This document shows positions 27,076 through 36,307 of a stretch of 64,000 nt of DNA, in pieces; within the stretch, counting starts at the first letter, position 1; every line of letters starts with the position of its first letter. This DNA is from Lentisphaeria bacterium. GTDB taxonomy: Bacteria > Verrucomicrobiota > Lentisphaeria > Oligosphaerales > Oligosphaeraceae. Under the pieces are notes generated by a model that searched no databases, was not told the origin of the DNA, and saw only the letters and a list, made by a program, of their open reading frames with translations. The translations under genes and the position numbers were made by a program. Location of the stretch: the NCBI GenBank assembly GCA_016288215.1, contig JAEEYQ010000046.1, positions 62,001 to 126,000 of the forward strand. The letters are read 5' to 3'.

Positions 27076-28335
27076 ATGGCAGTCAACGAACCTCTTCCCG
27101 GAACCTCGGACTTGTGGGAACCGGAGACCTTGGACTGGATTACGCTGGAAAACGCCGCACGCGATGTCTTCCACCGCTATGGATACGGGGAGCTGCGCAC
27201 GCCGATTTTCGAGCGCACAGACGTCTTTGTCCGTAATTTGGGCAATGAGACGGACGTGGTTCAGAAGGAGATGTACACCTTTGAGGACCGTGGTGGCCGC
27301 AGTCTGACTCTGCGTCCTGAAGGAACGGCGGGCGTGATTCGCGCCATCGCCTTCAAGGGGCTGGAGCAGGGGGAGGAGTCCCGCGTGTTCTATTTCGGCC
27401 CCATGTTCCGTGGCGAACGACCCGCCGCAGGGCGCCGCCGTCAGTTCCATCAGATTGGCGTGGAGGCCGTTGGCAATGAATCCCCTTGGATGGATGCCGA
27501 AGTGATTGCCATGCTGAGCCAGTTTTTGGAACACATCGGAGTGACCGGCGGCCATGTGATGGTCAATTCCCGCGGCCTTCCGGAGGATCGTCCACGGGTC
27601 AGCCAGGCCCTGAAGGACTATTTCAGTCGCTTTGCAGGAGACATGTGCGAGGACTGTCAGCGTCGTCTGGAGACCAATGTCTGGCGGATGTTGGACTGCA
27701 AGAATCCTGCCTGCCATGAAATCGCCCTTGGCGCCCCAAACATCGTGGATCTTCTGGGAGACGACAGCAAGATGTTCTTCAGCAAGGTCTGCCAGGGTCT
27801 GAAAGACCTTGGCGTGGAGTTCGAGCTGGCTCCACGTCTGGTTCGCGGACTGGACTACTACATCCACACGGTCTTTGAAATCACCCACTCCGGCTTAGGC
27901 GCACAGGACGCATTGGCCGGCGGCGGCCGCTATCGCATCACCTTGCCTGGCGGCAAAAAGCCCGTTGAAGGCATTGGCTTCGCCGCCGGCATGGAACGGT
28001 TGCTTCTGGCTCGCCAAAGCCTCGGCATGGTGCCGCCTGAAGTCCATGAGGCGGATGTCTATGTGGTGAGTTTGGGGGAAGAGGCGGTTCTGCCCGGCCT
28101 CCAGCTGGCTCAACGGCTTCGGGAGAACACAGCCTGTCGCGTCAAGGCGGATTTCAGCGCCCGCAGCCTGAAAGCTCAGATGCGCTCCGCCAACAAATGC
28201 GGCGCGAAAGTGGTGCTAATGCAAGGGAGTCAAGAACTTGCAGATGGCGTGGTCATCTGCCGCGACATGGTGGCAGCCAGCCAGGAAACTCTTCCCGTGG
28301 AGCAGGCCTTGGCGTGGGCGATGGCCCACTGCTGA
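27076..28335 (+). CDS. hisS: Histidyl-tRNA synthetase
   Basis: The class II synthetase charges tRNA-His. From ATG 27076 it is 419 aa, the normal HisS size. Seen in order: PGTSDLWEPE at the N-terminus, RPEGTAGVIRA, motif 2 (GPMFRGERPAAGRRRQFHQ), the histidine-specific RGLDYY, GGGRY, motif 3 (GIGFAAGMERLLLA) and a C-terminal anticodon-binding domain (ADVYVVSLGEEAVLPGL). AAAGGA lies 7 nt before ATG 27076, so the in-frame upstream ATG at 27037 is rejected. The Ppx/GppA gene follows 54 bp downstream. Confidence 0.97.
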   Translation: MAVNEPLPGTSDLWEPETLDWITLENAARDVFHRYGYGELRTPIFERTDVFVRNLGNETDVVQKEMYTFEDRGGRSLTLRPEGTAGVIRAIAFKGLEQGEESRVFYFGPMFRGERPAAGRRRQFHQIGVEAVGNESPWMDAEVIAMLSQFLEHIGVTGGHVMVNSRGLPEDRPRVSQALKDYFSRFAGDMCEDCQRRLETNVWRMLDCKNPACHEIALGAPNIVDLLGDDSKMFFSKVCQGLKDLGVEFELAPRLVRGLDYYIHTVFEITHSGLGAQDALAGGGRYRITLPGGKKPVEGIGFAAGMERLLLARQSLGMVPPEVHEADVYVVSLGEEAVLPGLQLAQRLRENTACRVKADFSARSLKAQMRSANKCGAKVVLMQGSQELADGVVICRDMVAASQETLPVEQALAWAMAHC

Positions 28336-28389
28336 AGAAGCCGCCGCCGTCTCCTTACACACTAACCCCTTGCGCAGTCGTTATTTCCC

Positions 28390-29331
28390 ATGGACAGCAT
28401 TCTGGCGGTCACGGACATCGGCAGCAATACGGTCATGACCAAAGTCATGACGCAAGACGGCGCTGTTCTGGAGGAGTTTGGGGAACGGACCAGTTTGGGA
28501 GAAGGCATGTCCGCTTCCCAATTGCTTCAGCCGGAGCCATGCCAGCGGACGTTGGCGGCATTGGAGCGCCAATGGCGTCGGCTGAAAAGCATGGGAAGAC
28601 CATTGATTTGGCGTGGCGTCGCCACGGCGGCAGTCCGCCAAGCCCTTAATGGCGAGGTGTTTCTGCAACGATGTCAAGATGAGTTGGACTTGCCGGAACG
28701 TCCAGTGGCGCTGTCGGCCCAACAGGAGGCCGAAGCCACTTTCCAAGGGGCGGCGTGCGCCTTTCCCCCTGGGACGGTTCTCGTCAATGTGGATTCGGGG
28801 GGCTGCAGCACGGAAGTCAGTTTGGGGACCATGGACCGCATGATGGCTGGCGTCAGTCTGGCGGCCGGCTGTGTCTCTTGGCGGGATACCTTTGGCATGG
28901 CCGGTCCGTTCGGCCCCGACATAATGAAGGCGGCCATGGAAGCGGCGCAAAAAATGTATCTTCCTTATTATAAGGAAGTTATGACTTTCATAGAACAACA
29001 TCGCTCAACTGTGGCCGTGAGTCTGACGGGGGGGACGGGAAATGGCCTGCGCGCCATTCTGCAAGGTCAGCAGGGACACCATGAATCCCATGACATCCTG
29101 TCCATCTCAATGGTCGACGCCATGGCCTGTCTGGAACGGCTGGCACCCATGACCGTTGCGGAGCGGCAACGGGTCCCCGGCATGCGTGCCGACCGCGCCG
29201 ATATCCTTCCCGCCGGGCTGACCATTGTTCTCTCTATCTTCCAACTGCTTCATGTGACGGAGTTTACCTCCAATGGACATGGTCTGCGGGATGGTATCCT
29301 GCTACAGATGGCCAAAGAACAGGGGAGCTAA
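28390..29331 (+). CDS. Ppx/GppA-family phosphatase
   Basis: The 313-aa protein has the actin-fold phosphate motifs of exopolyphosphatase/guanosine pentaphosphatase: AVTDIGSNTV near the N-terminus, NVDSGGCSTEVSLG in the middle, and a C-terminal ATSHGLRDGIL-like segment (TSNGHGLRDGILLQ). This is the minimal two-domain form without the C-terminal HD extension of E. coli Ppx. It probably hydrolyses polyphosphate or pppGpp in the cytoplasm. The next gene starts 1 nt after its stop, so the two are likely co-transcribed. Confidence 0.88.
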   Translation: MDSILAVTDIGSNTVMTKVMTQDGAVLEEFGERTSLGEGMSASQLLQPEPCQRTLAALERQWRRLKSMGRPLIWRGVATAAVRQALNGEVFLQRCQDELDLPERPVALSAQQEAEATFQGAACAFPPGTVLVNVDSGGCSTEVSLGTMDRMMAGVSLAAGCVSWRDTFGMAGPFGPDIMKAAMEAAQKMYLPYYKEVMTFIEQHRSTVAVSLTGGTGNGLRAILQGQQGHHESHDILSISMVDAMACLERLAPMTVAERQRVPGMRADRADILPAGLTIVLSIFQLLHVTEFTSNGHGLRDGILLQMAKEQGS

Positions 29332-29332
29332 G

Positions 29333-30973
29333 ATGACTCTCGAAGAAACGCCGTTCATGGAGATGAAATCATGGCGTGGCAAGCTATTTGCGTTTTGGAG
29401 GAATAAATTCATAATATATTTACAATCAATATGTTATGAACAATCACACGGCTTTCGTCCTAGCCCATGCAGGACATTGGCAGTCATGATATTGGCACTT
29501 TGGGGCCTCATGTTTACGGTGGAGGCGGAAACGCTTCGCACCTTGACGATTCTGCAGACGGCGGACATGCATGGCACGCTGGACTATGGCAAAAGCCCCG
29601 GAGTGGGACGTATGGCAACGGCCATGGAGGAAGAGCGGCGACTTGTCGGGGCAGGGCGGACTTTGGTCATCGACTGCGGCGACAGCTTTCAGGGCACGTT
29701 GGCGACGGCCATGTCCCGCGGAGAGGCGATGCTTCAGGCGATGCGGCGGCTTCCCTACGATGTGTGGGTGCCCGGAAACCATGAATATGACTATGGGATG
29801 GAGACTTATGGCCATTTCATCCAGGAGCTGGAAAGCGTGGCCCTTTCTGCCAATGTGCAGCTCAAGGGCGGCCCTCGTCTGACAGAGTGGCGTTTGTTTG
29901 AACGGGAGGGTGTCCGCGTGGCCGTCATCGGGCTGCAGGCCTCCTATATGCCAAACTGGCTGCTTCCCGACGAGGCGGCCAAGCTGGAGGTGGAGTCTGG
30001 CGAGGCGGCGCTGCGGCGACTGCTTCCCGCCGTCCATGCCGTCCATCCGGATGTGATTGTCATTGCGGCTCATCAGGGGTGGGTGGAGTATCAGGACCGC
30101 CGTGGCGTCAATGAAATCCGACAACTGGCGGAGCAATTTCCTGAAGTGGATTTGATTTTAGGAGCCCATACCCACCGTTCCATTCCCGGCCAGAAGATTG
30201 GCCAGCGCACATGGTATGTGCAGCCGGGCTGCTATTCAAAGGAGCTGGCGGTGGTGACCATCATGGTGGACACCGCGGCCCATGAGGTGCGGGAAATCCG
30301 CTCTCATCTACGGCAACTGAATGGAGAACTTCCAGTGCATCCGACGGTTGATGAAGTTTTAACTCCTTGGAAGAAAAAGCTTTATGATGAAGAGAATCGA
30401 CTTGTCGGCTGCACCTTGCCAGAAGAGATTCCGTCTCGGGGGCGTCCTGGAGTCTCCTGTGCCACATCGGAGCTCATCAGCCAGGCCATCGCCCATGGAA
30501 CGGGGGCGTCTGTGGTGCTGCAGAGCCGTCTATCCAAATGGTCGCTGACGGCGGAACGTCCCTTGAATGGCTATGATTTGTTCCGGCTGGTGCCCTATGA
30601 GAACGCCGTCATTCTGGCGGATGTCACCTGCGATGAATTGGCTGAAATCGTTGCGGAACAATGGCGAAACAAGGACTACTATGGTTTTTGCGGAATCTGG
30701 GGGGCCTTTTTCCACATCCAATCAGATGGTCATGCGGTGTTTAGGGGACTGGGGCCACAGCAAGCCACCTGGCCAGAGGGACAGCGGCTCACTATTGCTG
30801 TAAATAGCCATGCCGCAGCCGGTTCCGGCTATTTCACCCGAATGCGTGAAATCGTGACGTCACCTGAAGCGCGGATGCGCCGCGCACCGCTGGAGACCCG
30901 CGCCTATGTGGAGGCTTATCTGGCTGCCGTTCAAGAACTTCGAATTCAGCCTCTGGCATGGTACACCAAGTGA
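29333..30973 (+). CDS. Secreted 5'-nucleotidase/metallophosphoesterase
   Basis: A UshA-type protein (546 aa from ATG 29333). The calcineurin-like domain has all metal motifs in order: QTADMHGTLDYG, DCGDSFQGTL, VPGNHEYDYG, IAAHQGWVEYQ and GAHTHRSI. The C-terminal 5'-nucleotidase substrate domain follows (NGYDLFRLVPYENAVI; AGSGYFTRMREI). A hydrophobic segment ending FTVEAETL looks like a signal peptide but lies unusually far in (about residue 45-65), so translation may begin downstream of 29333, for example at a TTG near 29475. GGGGAG precedes 29333. It overlaps the next gene by 16 bp. Confidence 0.88.
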   Translation: MTLEETPFMEMKSWRGKLFAFWRNKFIIYLQSICYEQSHGFRPSPCRTLAVMILALWGLMFTVEAETLRTLTILQTADMHGTLDYGKSPGVGRMATAMEEERRLVGAGRTLVIDCGDSFQGTLATAMSRGEAMLQAMRRLPYDVWVPGNHEYDYGMETYGHFIQELESVALSANVQLKGGPRLTEWRLFEREGVRVAVIGLQASYMPNWLLPDEAAKLEVESGEAALRRLLPAVHAVHPDVIVIAAHQGWVEYQDRRGVNEIRQLAEQFPEVDLILGAHTHRSIPGQKIGQRTWYVQPGCYSKELAVVTIMVDTAAHEVREIRSHLRQLNGELPVHPTVDEVLTPWKKKLYDEENRLVGCTLPEEIPSRGRPGVSCATSELISQAIAHGTGASVVLQSRLSKWSLTAERPLNGYDLFRLVPYENAVILADVTCDELAEIVAEQWRNKDYYGFCGIWGAFFHIQSDGHAVFRGLGPQQATWPEGQRLTIAVNSHAAAGSGYFTRMREIVTSPEARMRRAPLETRAYVEAYLAAVQELRIQPLAWYTK

Positions 30974-32025
30974 ACGACAGCCGCCATTCTGCTGTAAGTA
31001 ATTGGTGTGGAGGGAGTAAGAATGCCATTCCCATAATCATGGCGGCATTGGACACCCCGCAGGCGTCCATGACATGGCCGATAGGGCAGGGGTGTCATGA
31101 CGAGACGCTCCCCCATGGCTTCCTTCATCCCATTGACTGGACGGCCCGCTGGAAGACATGGTGCGCCTACGGCGGTTCGCCATGGTGGGGAAAGGGACTG
31201 GTCATCTCACCTGAACTTCGGGGACGTTATGAGATGTATCTTCCTGTATCAGAATATGTTGTGACATTACGCCGGGTGGCGGCCTCCTTCCTGCCCCATG
31301 CCTCATGGATGCCTCGCTCCCTCTATGAAGGGAACGGCAGAGCAGTCATTTGGCAAAGCCTGCCAGACCTATGGGCCAGTCTGCCGGAGGACTTGGGCGG
31401 CCGAGTCTGCTTTCCCATGGCCCAATGCATCTCTCTATTCTGTGCCTTGGCGGATCCACCGCGCTTTGGAACCGACACCGACCGCTATCCCGATCAGATG
31501 GAGACCCTTCAATGCCATTTTCGCAAGTGGCCTCGCAATCGTCCTTTGCGACTATTGGACATTGGCTGTGGAGTGGGACTGAACACGTTGGAAATCCTGT
31601 CGTTGGCCAAGGAGGAAGGGGTTCAAGTTCATGCCATGGGATTGACCGCCGAGCCTCTGGAGGCCTGGATGGCGCAAAACCGCCAGCTTCCCCATGACTC
31701 ACAGCGTCAACGGCGACTGCAGGCGTTTCCCGCCTTTCCCGTGACCTTCTGCTCTGGAGACGCCAGAGATTTCCAATTTCCTGAGCCCGTGGATCTTATG
31801 ATTTGCAATGGACTTGCCGGTGGCCGTTTCCTCCACGGCGAAGAGGAGCTGCGCCGCTTTCTGGCCTGTTGTCGCCGTCAGCTCGCTCCCCATGGCCGTC
31901 TCCTGATGGCCAACCATTTCCACGATGGCTTCCGTCCCGCTTTGGCCAATTTGATGCAATGGGCCGCGGCAACCGGCTGGACTATTCTGCATGACAACCT
32001 CCATCATACGGTGCTTAGCGGATGA
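30958..32025 (+). CDS. SAM-dependent methyltransferase domain protein
   Basis: The C-terminal half holds a class I methyltransferase: motif I LRLLDIGCGVGLNTLEIL, an acidic FCSGDARDFQF, and LAPHGRLLMANHF. The N-terminal half is unassigned. The product is 355 aa from the ATG at 30958, which overlaps the nucleotidase stop. An alternative ATG at 31039 is in frame; a strong GGAGGG at about 31010 sits closer to a four-codon MPFP frame (31022-31036) that ends 2 nt before it. The substrate is unknown; CheR-like enzymes and small-molecule methyltransferases share the fold. Confidence 0.75.
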   Translation: MVHQVNDSRHSAVSNWCGGSKNAIPIIMAALDTPQASMTWPIGQGCHDETLPHGFLHPIDWTARWKTWCAYGGSPWWGKGLVISPELRGRYEMYLPVSEYVVTLRRVAASFLPHASWMPRSLYEGNGRAVIWQSLPDLWASLPEDLGGRVCFPMAQCISLFCALADPPRFGTDTDRYPDQMETLQCHFRKWPRNRPLRLLDIGCGVGLNTLEILSLAKEEGVQVHAMGLTAEPLEAWMAQNRQLPHDSQRQRRLQAFPAFPVTFCSGDARDFQFPEPVDLMICNGLAGGRFLHGEEELRRFLACCRRQLAPHGRLLMANHFHDGFRPALANLMQWAAATGWTILHDNLHHTVLSG

Positions 32026-32154
32026 TGGAATCTTCTATATCTTCTTGTCTTATGGAAACTTGACTTCTGGCCCTTGTGGGATAAACTGTATGCAGTTGTC
32101 CTCCTCGACATTAAGCGTGGAAGGCGCCGATGCCGTTTCATGTCAATTATATCT

Positions 32155-32181
32155 ATAACATGCTTATACAGAGCATGTTAT
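32155..32181. promoter_or_regulatory. Perfect 10-bp inverted repeat upstream of GH13-like gene
   Basis: ATAACATGCT (32155-32164) and AGCATGTTAT (32172-32181) are exact reverse complements around TATACAG, 40 bp before the start of the 1358-aa gene. The dyad and position fit an operator or leader hairpin; there is no T-run. The rest of the 195-bp gap shows nothing else. Confidence 0.45.
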
Positions 32182-32220
32182 GAAAATTAATGACACGATG
32201 GTCGTGTTTTTGGGAAACTC

Positions 32221-35200
32221 ATGATGAACAAACAACCGTTCTTTCTTGCCATTCTGCTGCCGATAGTGGCATTCTCCGCCGTCATCCCCTTTCAGCAAAC
32301 CCCTGCGGCGCTGCAATTTGGCGATGATGCCCTGCGGGTTTCCTTCTCTCCGCAAGACGGCTCCATCCAGTCCCTTGAACGCCACGGCCAAACTGTCGCC
32401 ATCGCCTCAGACGCCGCCCCATGGCTGAACATCAAAGGCATGGACGGAAACTGGCTGCCCGAAAAATCCGTCTGGACGTTGCAGAATGCCGTTCGGACGG
32501 CGGATGACACCCTTCGGCTGGATGTGGTCAATGGCAATTGGACCGTTCGCGTCCATACGCAGCTGATTTCGGAAAAGGCACAGCTAAGACGTTGGTTTGA
32601 AATCGCTTGGACAGGGGAAGAGCCAACGAAAATCCGCCATTTTCGGCAGCATTGGTTCGAGGTGCCGATGTCCGATGGCATGTCCTACGAGTTGCCCGCC
32701 AATCGGACGGCACGGGAGAAAGTCACGGCGGCGGACGTGACGGACCATGCTGTCCACGCCGCCTGGTCGGGATCCCGGGTCTGCATCTTCCAGCTTGCCT
32801 CTGACCGTTCATTCCTCTTTTTGACCGATGAATTGGCCGCTGGCTTCGACCATTGCAACACCACGTTCGAAAACCATGACCATTCCGTCTCCGCCTCTCT
32901 TTTCGCGGACATCCAAGGGCATATGAAACCCAATGACTATCAGTTACTTGGCGACTATTGGCTCTGGTTTCAGGACAACGACGCGGACGTGGCGCTGACG
33001 CGTGTCCACGAATGGCAACGGGACCGGGGCCTCGTCCCGCCCGCCGACCGCCCCGACTGGGTTCGCCGCGCCACGCTCTACTCCTTCCATCCCAACGGCT
33101 CCATCGGCAGCAATTGGGCCGACTGGGGCGGCTTCGTGCCAAGTCTCAAGCAGCTGGACCGCATTGCCGAATTGGGTTGCAATGCCATATGGATTCTGCC
33201 GTTGGAGGACGCAAGTCCCTACTGCCCAAACGATTATTACAAATTTCAACCTGGACTCGGCACGGCGGAGGACTACAAGCGGCTTGTGGACCACGCCCAC
33301 GAGCTGGGGATGCACGTCATGCAGGACATCGTTCCCCACGGCGGCACGGACACATGCCCCCGGGCTGTCGCGCATCCCGAATGGCTTGTGCGGCAGGAAG
33401 ATAACTCTACGTTGAACTACTGGTGCTTTGACTTCAACTGGCCAAGCTGGATCGACTACATGAAGGGCGTTTCAGCCCATTATGTCAACACCTACGGCGT
33501 GGATGGCTACCGCGTGGACGCCATTGATGGAAGCAAAATCGCGAACTGGAATCCGAATATACCGTATCCCCGTGCAAGCCAAGGTCTTACACCTGGAGGC
33601 CTTCATATGATGCAGGGCATTCGGGAAGGGGCGCGAAAGGGCAATCCGGCCGCCGCCACACTTGCGGAATCCGGTGCCAACGTGTTCGGCGCCGTCAGCG
33701 ACTGCCTCTATGACTTTGCGCTCTGCTACGATGCGATGCAAGGCATCCGCACGCGGGACCCGCGGACTTTTGGTAGCACGCTGCGTCGCTGGCTCCATGA
33801 ACAGCAGTGCACGGACCTGCCTGGCCAAATCCGCCTTCGCCACATCGAAAGCCATGACTCCCTCCGTGCCGAATATTGGTACGGACCGGAGGGGCTTCGC
33901 CGGGCCATGGCCATATCTTCTTGGATACCAGGCATTCCCATGGTCTATCAAGACGCGGAGGACGGCCATGGAGACATCTTCCGCCGAATTTTCGCCATCC
34001 GCAATGCGCTTGTGGAGATGGGCGACGGTGCCGCCGATTATCTTGCGGTCAATGCTCCAGACGATGTCTTCGCCGTCCTGCGCACCGCGAACCAGACCGC
34101 CAATCCACCCAAGGCATACGCATGGGACGATGGCGAAGGCCCCCGTGCCTCCATTGCCGTCGTCACGCTGCCGTTCCCTTCAGCGTCCCGTGAGATTTCG
34201 CTTCCCGTCTCCAAGCTTCCTCTTGCACTGCAACAACTTACAGAAGCCATGGAGTTGATGACGGGGCAGCGGGTGCCTTTGCGGCGCGTGGACGATGTGG
34301 TCGTGCTGCCTGTGCCTCTAAACGGCATGGCCGTCTATCGGCTGGGCGGCCGTCTGGAGAAATGGCGTCCTCTAGAGCCGTCGCCGTTTTTCCGCCGCAC
34401 CTTGTCATCTGAGCCACAGCTTGACGTGGAGGCCTTCGCCATTGGCGACCATGGGGAGTGTACGCCGCTGCCGTCCTTCCAATCCTTTGACTCCAGCGCT
34501 GACGGCGCCGCGTCGGTTCGCAAGGGGTTGCTGCTACGCATCAACGTGCCTGACGGCGCCCCATGCCATTGGCAGGCGTCTGCCGCCGGCGGCGTTTGGG
34601 AAGACCGTTTCCGCACGCGCCATCCGAACTGCGACGGCAACATCAGCAACATCTATTATCTCCGACAAGGCGGCAACGTCCTGTGGAACTCTCTCTTCTG
34701 GCCATTTGGACTCACGGCCGCGCAGGCGAGAATCGCCTTCACCACGCCGACGGCGTCCCTCTGCCTTCAGTTCGATCCAACGCGCCTTCCCGCCGCCGTC
34801 TTCCTTCTGGACCGCGTCGGAGACGACCATGCCCCCCATCTCTTCATCGCGGAGAGTTTGGACAATCTGCCTGAATTCGGAACCTGTCCGTTCCGATTCA
34901 CCCTACAGCCTTTCAATCCAAATGAGGCCGACGCCCCACAGCGAAATGTAGGCGCATTCTATTCCGGCTCAAGCCATTACATCTTTGAAAATGACGAGCT
35001 TCGCCTCCGCATCGCCCGCAATGGAACGCTGCAGCAGCTGGAGGGCAGACAATCGTCTGACGCGGCGGACAACTGGGTTCCTCTGGTCTCCAATGCAATC
35101 CTGTACACGGATGCAGGTTTCGGCGAAGACCGGATGCACTACTCCACCAACTCCGCCGCAGAGCCATTCTCCCGCATCACACGGAACGCGGACGGCGCCA

Positions 35201-36297
35201 TCCGCCTGCAGTTCTGCGGCACGATGCGGGGCTTCAACCGTTTTGAGACCATGTCCGCTCCCGTTGATTATTATATGGAATACCGGCTCCATGAAAAGGA
35301 TGGTGGCATCGGTCTGATCTGCGGCATCCGAAACCGCAAGTCCGCCGCAGGCAACCGAAACTTCACGGGGTGGATGCTGCCTTCCGACGAGCCGTCCACT
35401 CGCGTTGTCATGCTCTCCGATGGCCGTCCCTTGATGGAGGGCGATTCGGCTCCTCAACGTACCGCCGAAACGAAGAATTTTCATAATATATTGAATATCA
35501 ATGAGATACGACTTTTAAACAATGACGACTCCCTGCGGCTGCGTTTTGCGGACATCCATTGGCAGGCTTCAGTCCCGCCCGCCAATGTCTTTTTGCATGG
35601 CAGCAATTTCTTCATCGCCTGGCACGATGACACCCCGCCAACCAATGATGTCTTCGGTCAATGGCGCCTCTTCTCCGCCTGTCTCACGACCGAGGACCAC
35701 GGCGGCAAATCCCCTGAAATGCCGTCCTTCGCCACGGTCGCCACCGTTTCGAAACGCACAGTCCTGCAGAATTTTGGATTTGAGGAACATACTGAAAATC
35801 AATGGGTTGAGAAGATAGTGCAGTTCTTTTCGGACTCCCTTGTCTGGAGCATGCCCAACGGGGCGACCGTGGATTCGACCACGGTCCACAATGGCAAAAA
35901 CGCCATTCGCATTGATGGGGCCGACGGCGAATACCGCCTCATCCGCCAACATCTCCCTTTGTCGTTGCTGCCGCCCGGTTCCGTGTGGAGACTGTCCTGT
36001 TGGGTGAAATCGGATGGCATTGCGGCGGGCTCCATCGATTGGATGCATGGCACGCTCCGCTTCACTCTGGTCAGGTCAGGGAAGGGAGCCGAATACCAAC
36101 CGGCGGCGAATTTCCCCAATGAGCCGTTTGACTGGCGTCCATTTTCGGTGGAACTTACGATCCCAGAAGGACTTGAGAGCATCGCGGTGGCGGCCGGCCT
36201 CAATGGAAACCGCGGTCGGGTATGGCTGGACGATTTCTCTCTGGAGCGGTTGGACGCCGCCAAGCCTCTCAATCCTCTCGAAAAGGCGGCGGAATAA
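32221..36297 (+). CDS. Large secreted GH13-like alpha-amylase family protein
   Basis: The 1358-aa exported protein has signal peptide NKQPFFLAILLPIVAFSAVI. After an N-terminal beta-domain, a GH13 TIM barrel runs from about residue 280: SLKQLDRIAELGCNAIWILP, then GVDGYRVDAID with the nucleophile Asp433, TLAESGANVF with acid/base Glu483, and RHIESHDSL with Asp546. Region IV reads SHD instead of the usual NHD. Downstream modules are beta-rich, and the last 180 residues (QNFGFEEHTENQ; RVWLDDFSLERLD) resemble a CBM4/9-type carbohydrate-binding domain. It likely cleaves alpha-glucans or related sugars outside the cytoplasm. It ends 10 bp from the convergent DUF790 gene. Confidence 0.85.
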   Translation: MMNKQPFFLAILLPIVAFSAVIPFQQTPAALQFGDDALRVSFSPQDGSIQSLERHGQTVAIASDAAPWLNIKGMDGNWLPEKSVWTLQNAVRTADDTLRLDVVNGNWTVRVHTQLISEKAQLRRWFEIAWTGEEPTKIRHFRQHWFEVPMSDGMSYELPANRTAREKVTAADVTDHAVHAAWSGSRVCIFQLASDRSFLFLTDELAAGFDHCNTTFENHDHSVSASLFADIQGHMKPNDYQLLGDYWLWFQDNDADVALTRVHEWQRDRGLVPPADRPDWVRRATLYSFHPNGSIGSNWADWGGFVPSLKQLDRIAELGCNAIWILPLEDASPYCPNDYYKFQPGLGTAEDYKRLVDHAHELGMHVMQDIVPHGGTDTCPRAVAHPEWLVRQEDNSTLNYWCFDFNWPSWIDYMKGVSAHYVNTYGVDGYRVDAIDGSKIANWNPNIPYPRASQGLTPGGLHMMQGIREGARKGNPAAATLAESGANVFGAVSDCLYDFALCYDAMQGIRTRDPRTFGSTLRRWLHEQQCTDLPGQIRLRHIESHDSLRAEYWYGPEGLRRAMAISSWIPGIPMVYQDAEDGHGDIFRRIFAIRNALVEMGDGAADYLAVNAPDDVFAVLRTANQTANPPKAYAWDDGEGPRASIAVVTLPFPSASREISLPVSKLPLALQQLTEAMELMTGQRVPLRRVDDVVVLPVPLNGMAVYRLGGRLEKWRPLEPSPFFRRTLSSEPQLDVEAFAIGDHGECTPLPSFQSFDSSADGAASVRKGLLLRINVPDGAPCHWQASAAGGVWEDRFRTRHPNCDGNISNIYYLRQGGNVLWNSLFWPFGLTAAQARIAFTTPTASLCLQFDPTRLPAAVFLLDRVGDDHAPHLFIAESLDNLPEFGTCPFRFTLQPFNPNEADAPQRNVGAFYSGSSHYIFENDELRLRIARNGTLQQLEGRQSSDAADNWVPLVSNAILYTDAGFGEDRMHYSTNSAAEPFSRITRNADGAIRLQFCGTMRGFNRFETMSAPVDYYMEYRLHEKDGGIGLICGIRNRKSAAGNRNFTGWMLPSDEPSTRVVMLSDGRPLMEGDSAPQRTAETKNFHNILNINEIRLLNNDDSLRLRFADIHWQASVPPANVFLHGSNFFIAWHDDTPPTNDVFGQWRLFSACLTTEDHGGKSPEMPSFATVATVSKRTVLQNFGFEEHTENQWVEKIVQFFSDSLVWSMPNGATVDSTTVHNGKNAIRIDGADGEYRLIRQHLPLSLLPPGSVWRLSCWVKSDGIAAGSIDWMHGTLRFTLVRSGKGAEYQPAANFPNEPFDWRPFSVELTIPEGLESIAVAAGLNGNRGRVWLDDFSLERLDAAKPLNPLEKAAE

Positions 36298-36307
36298 CAG
36301 CAAGAGC

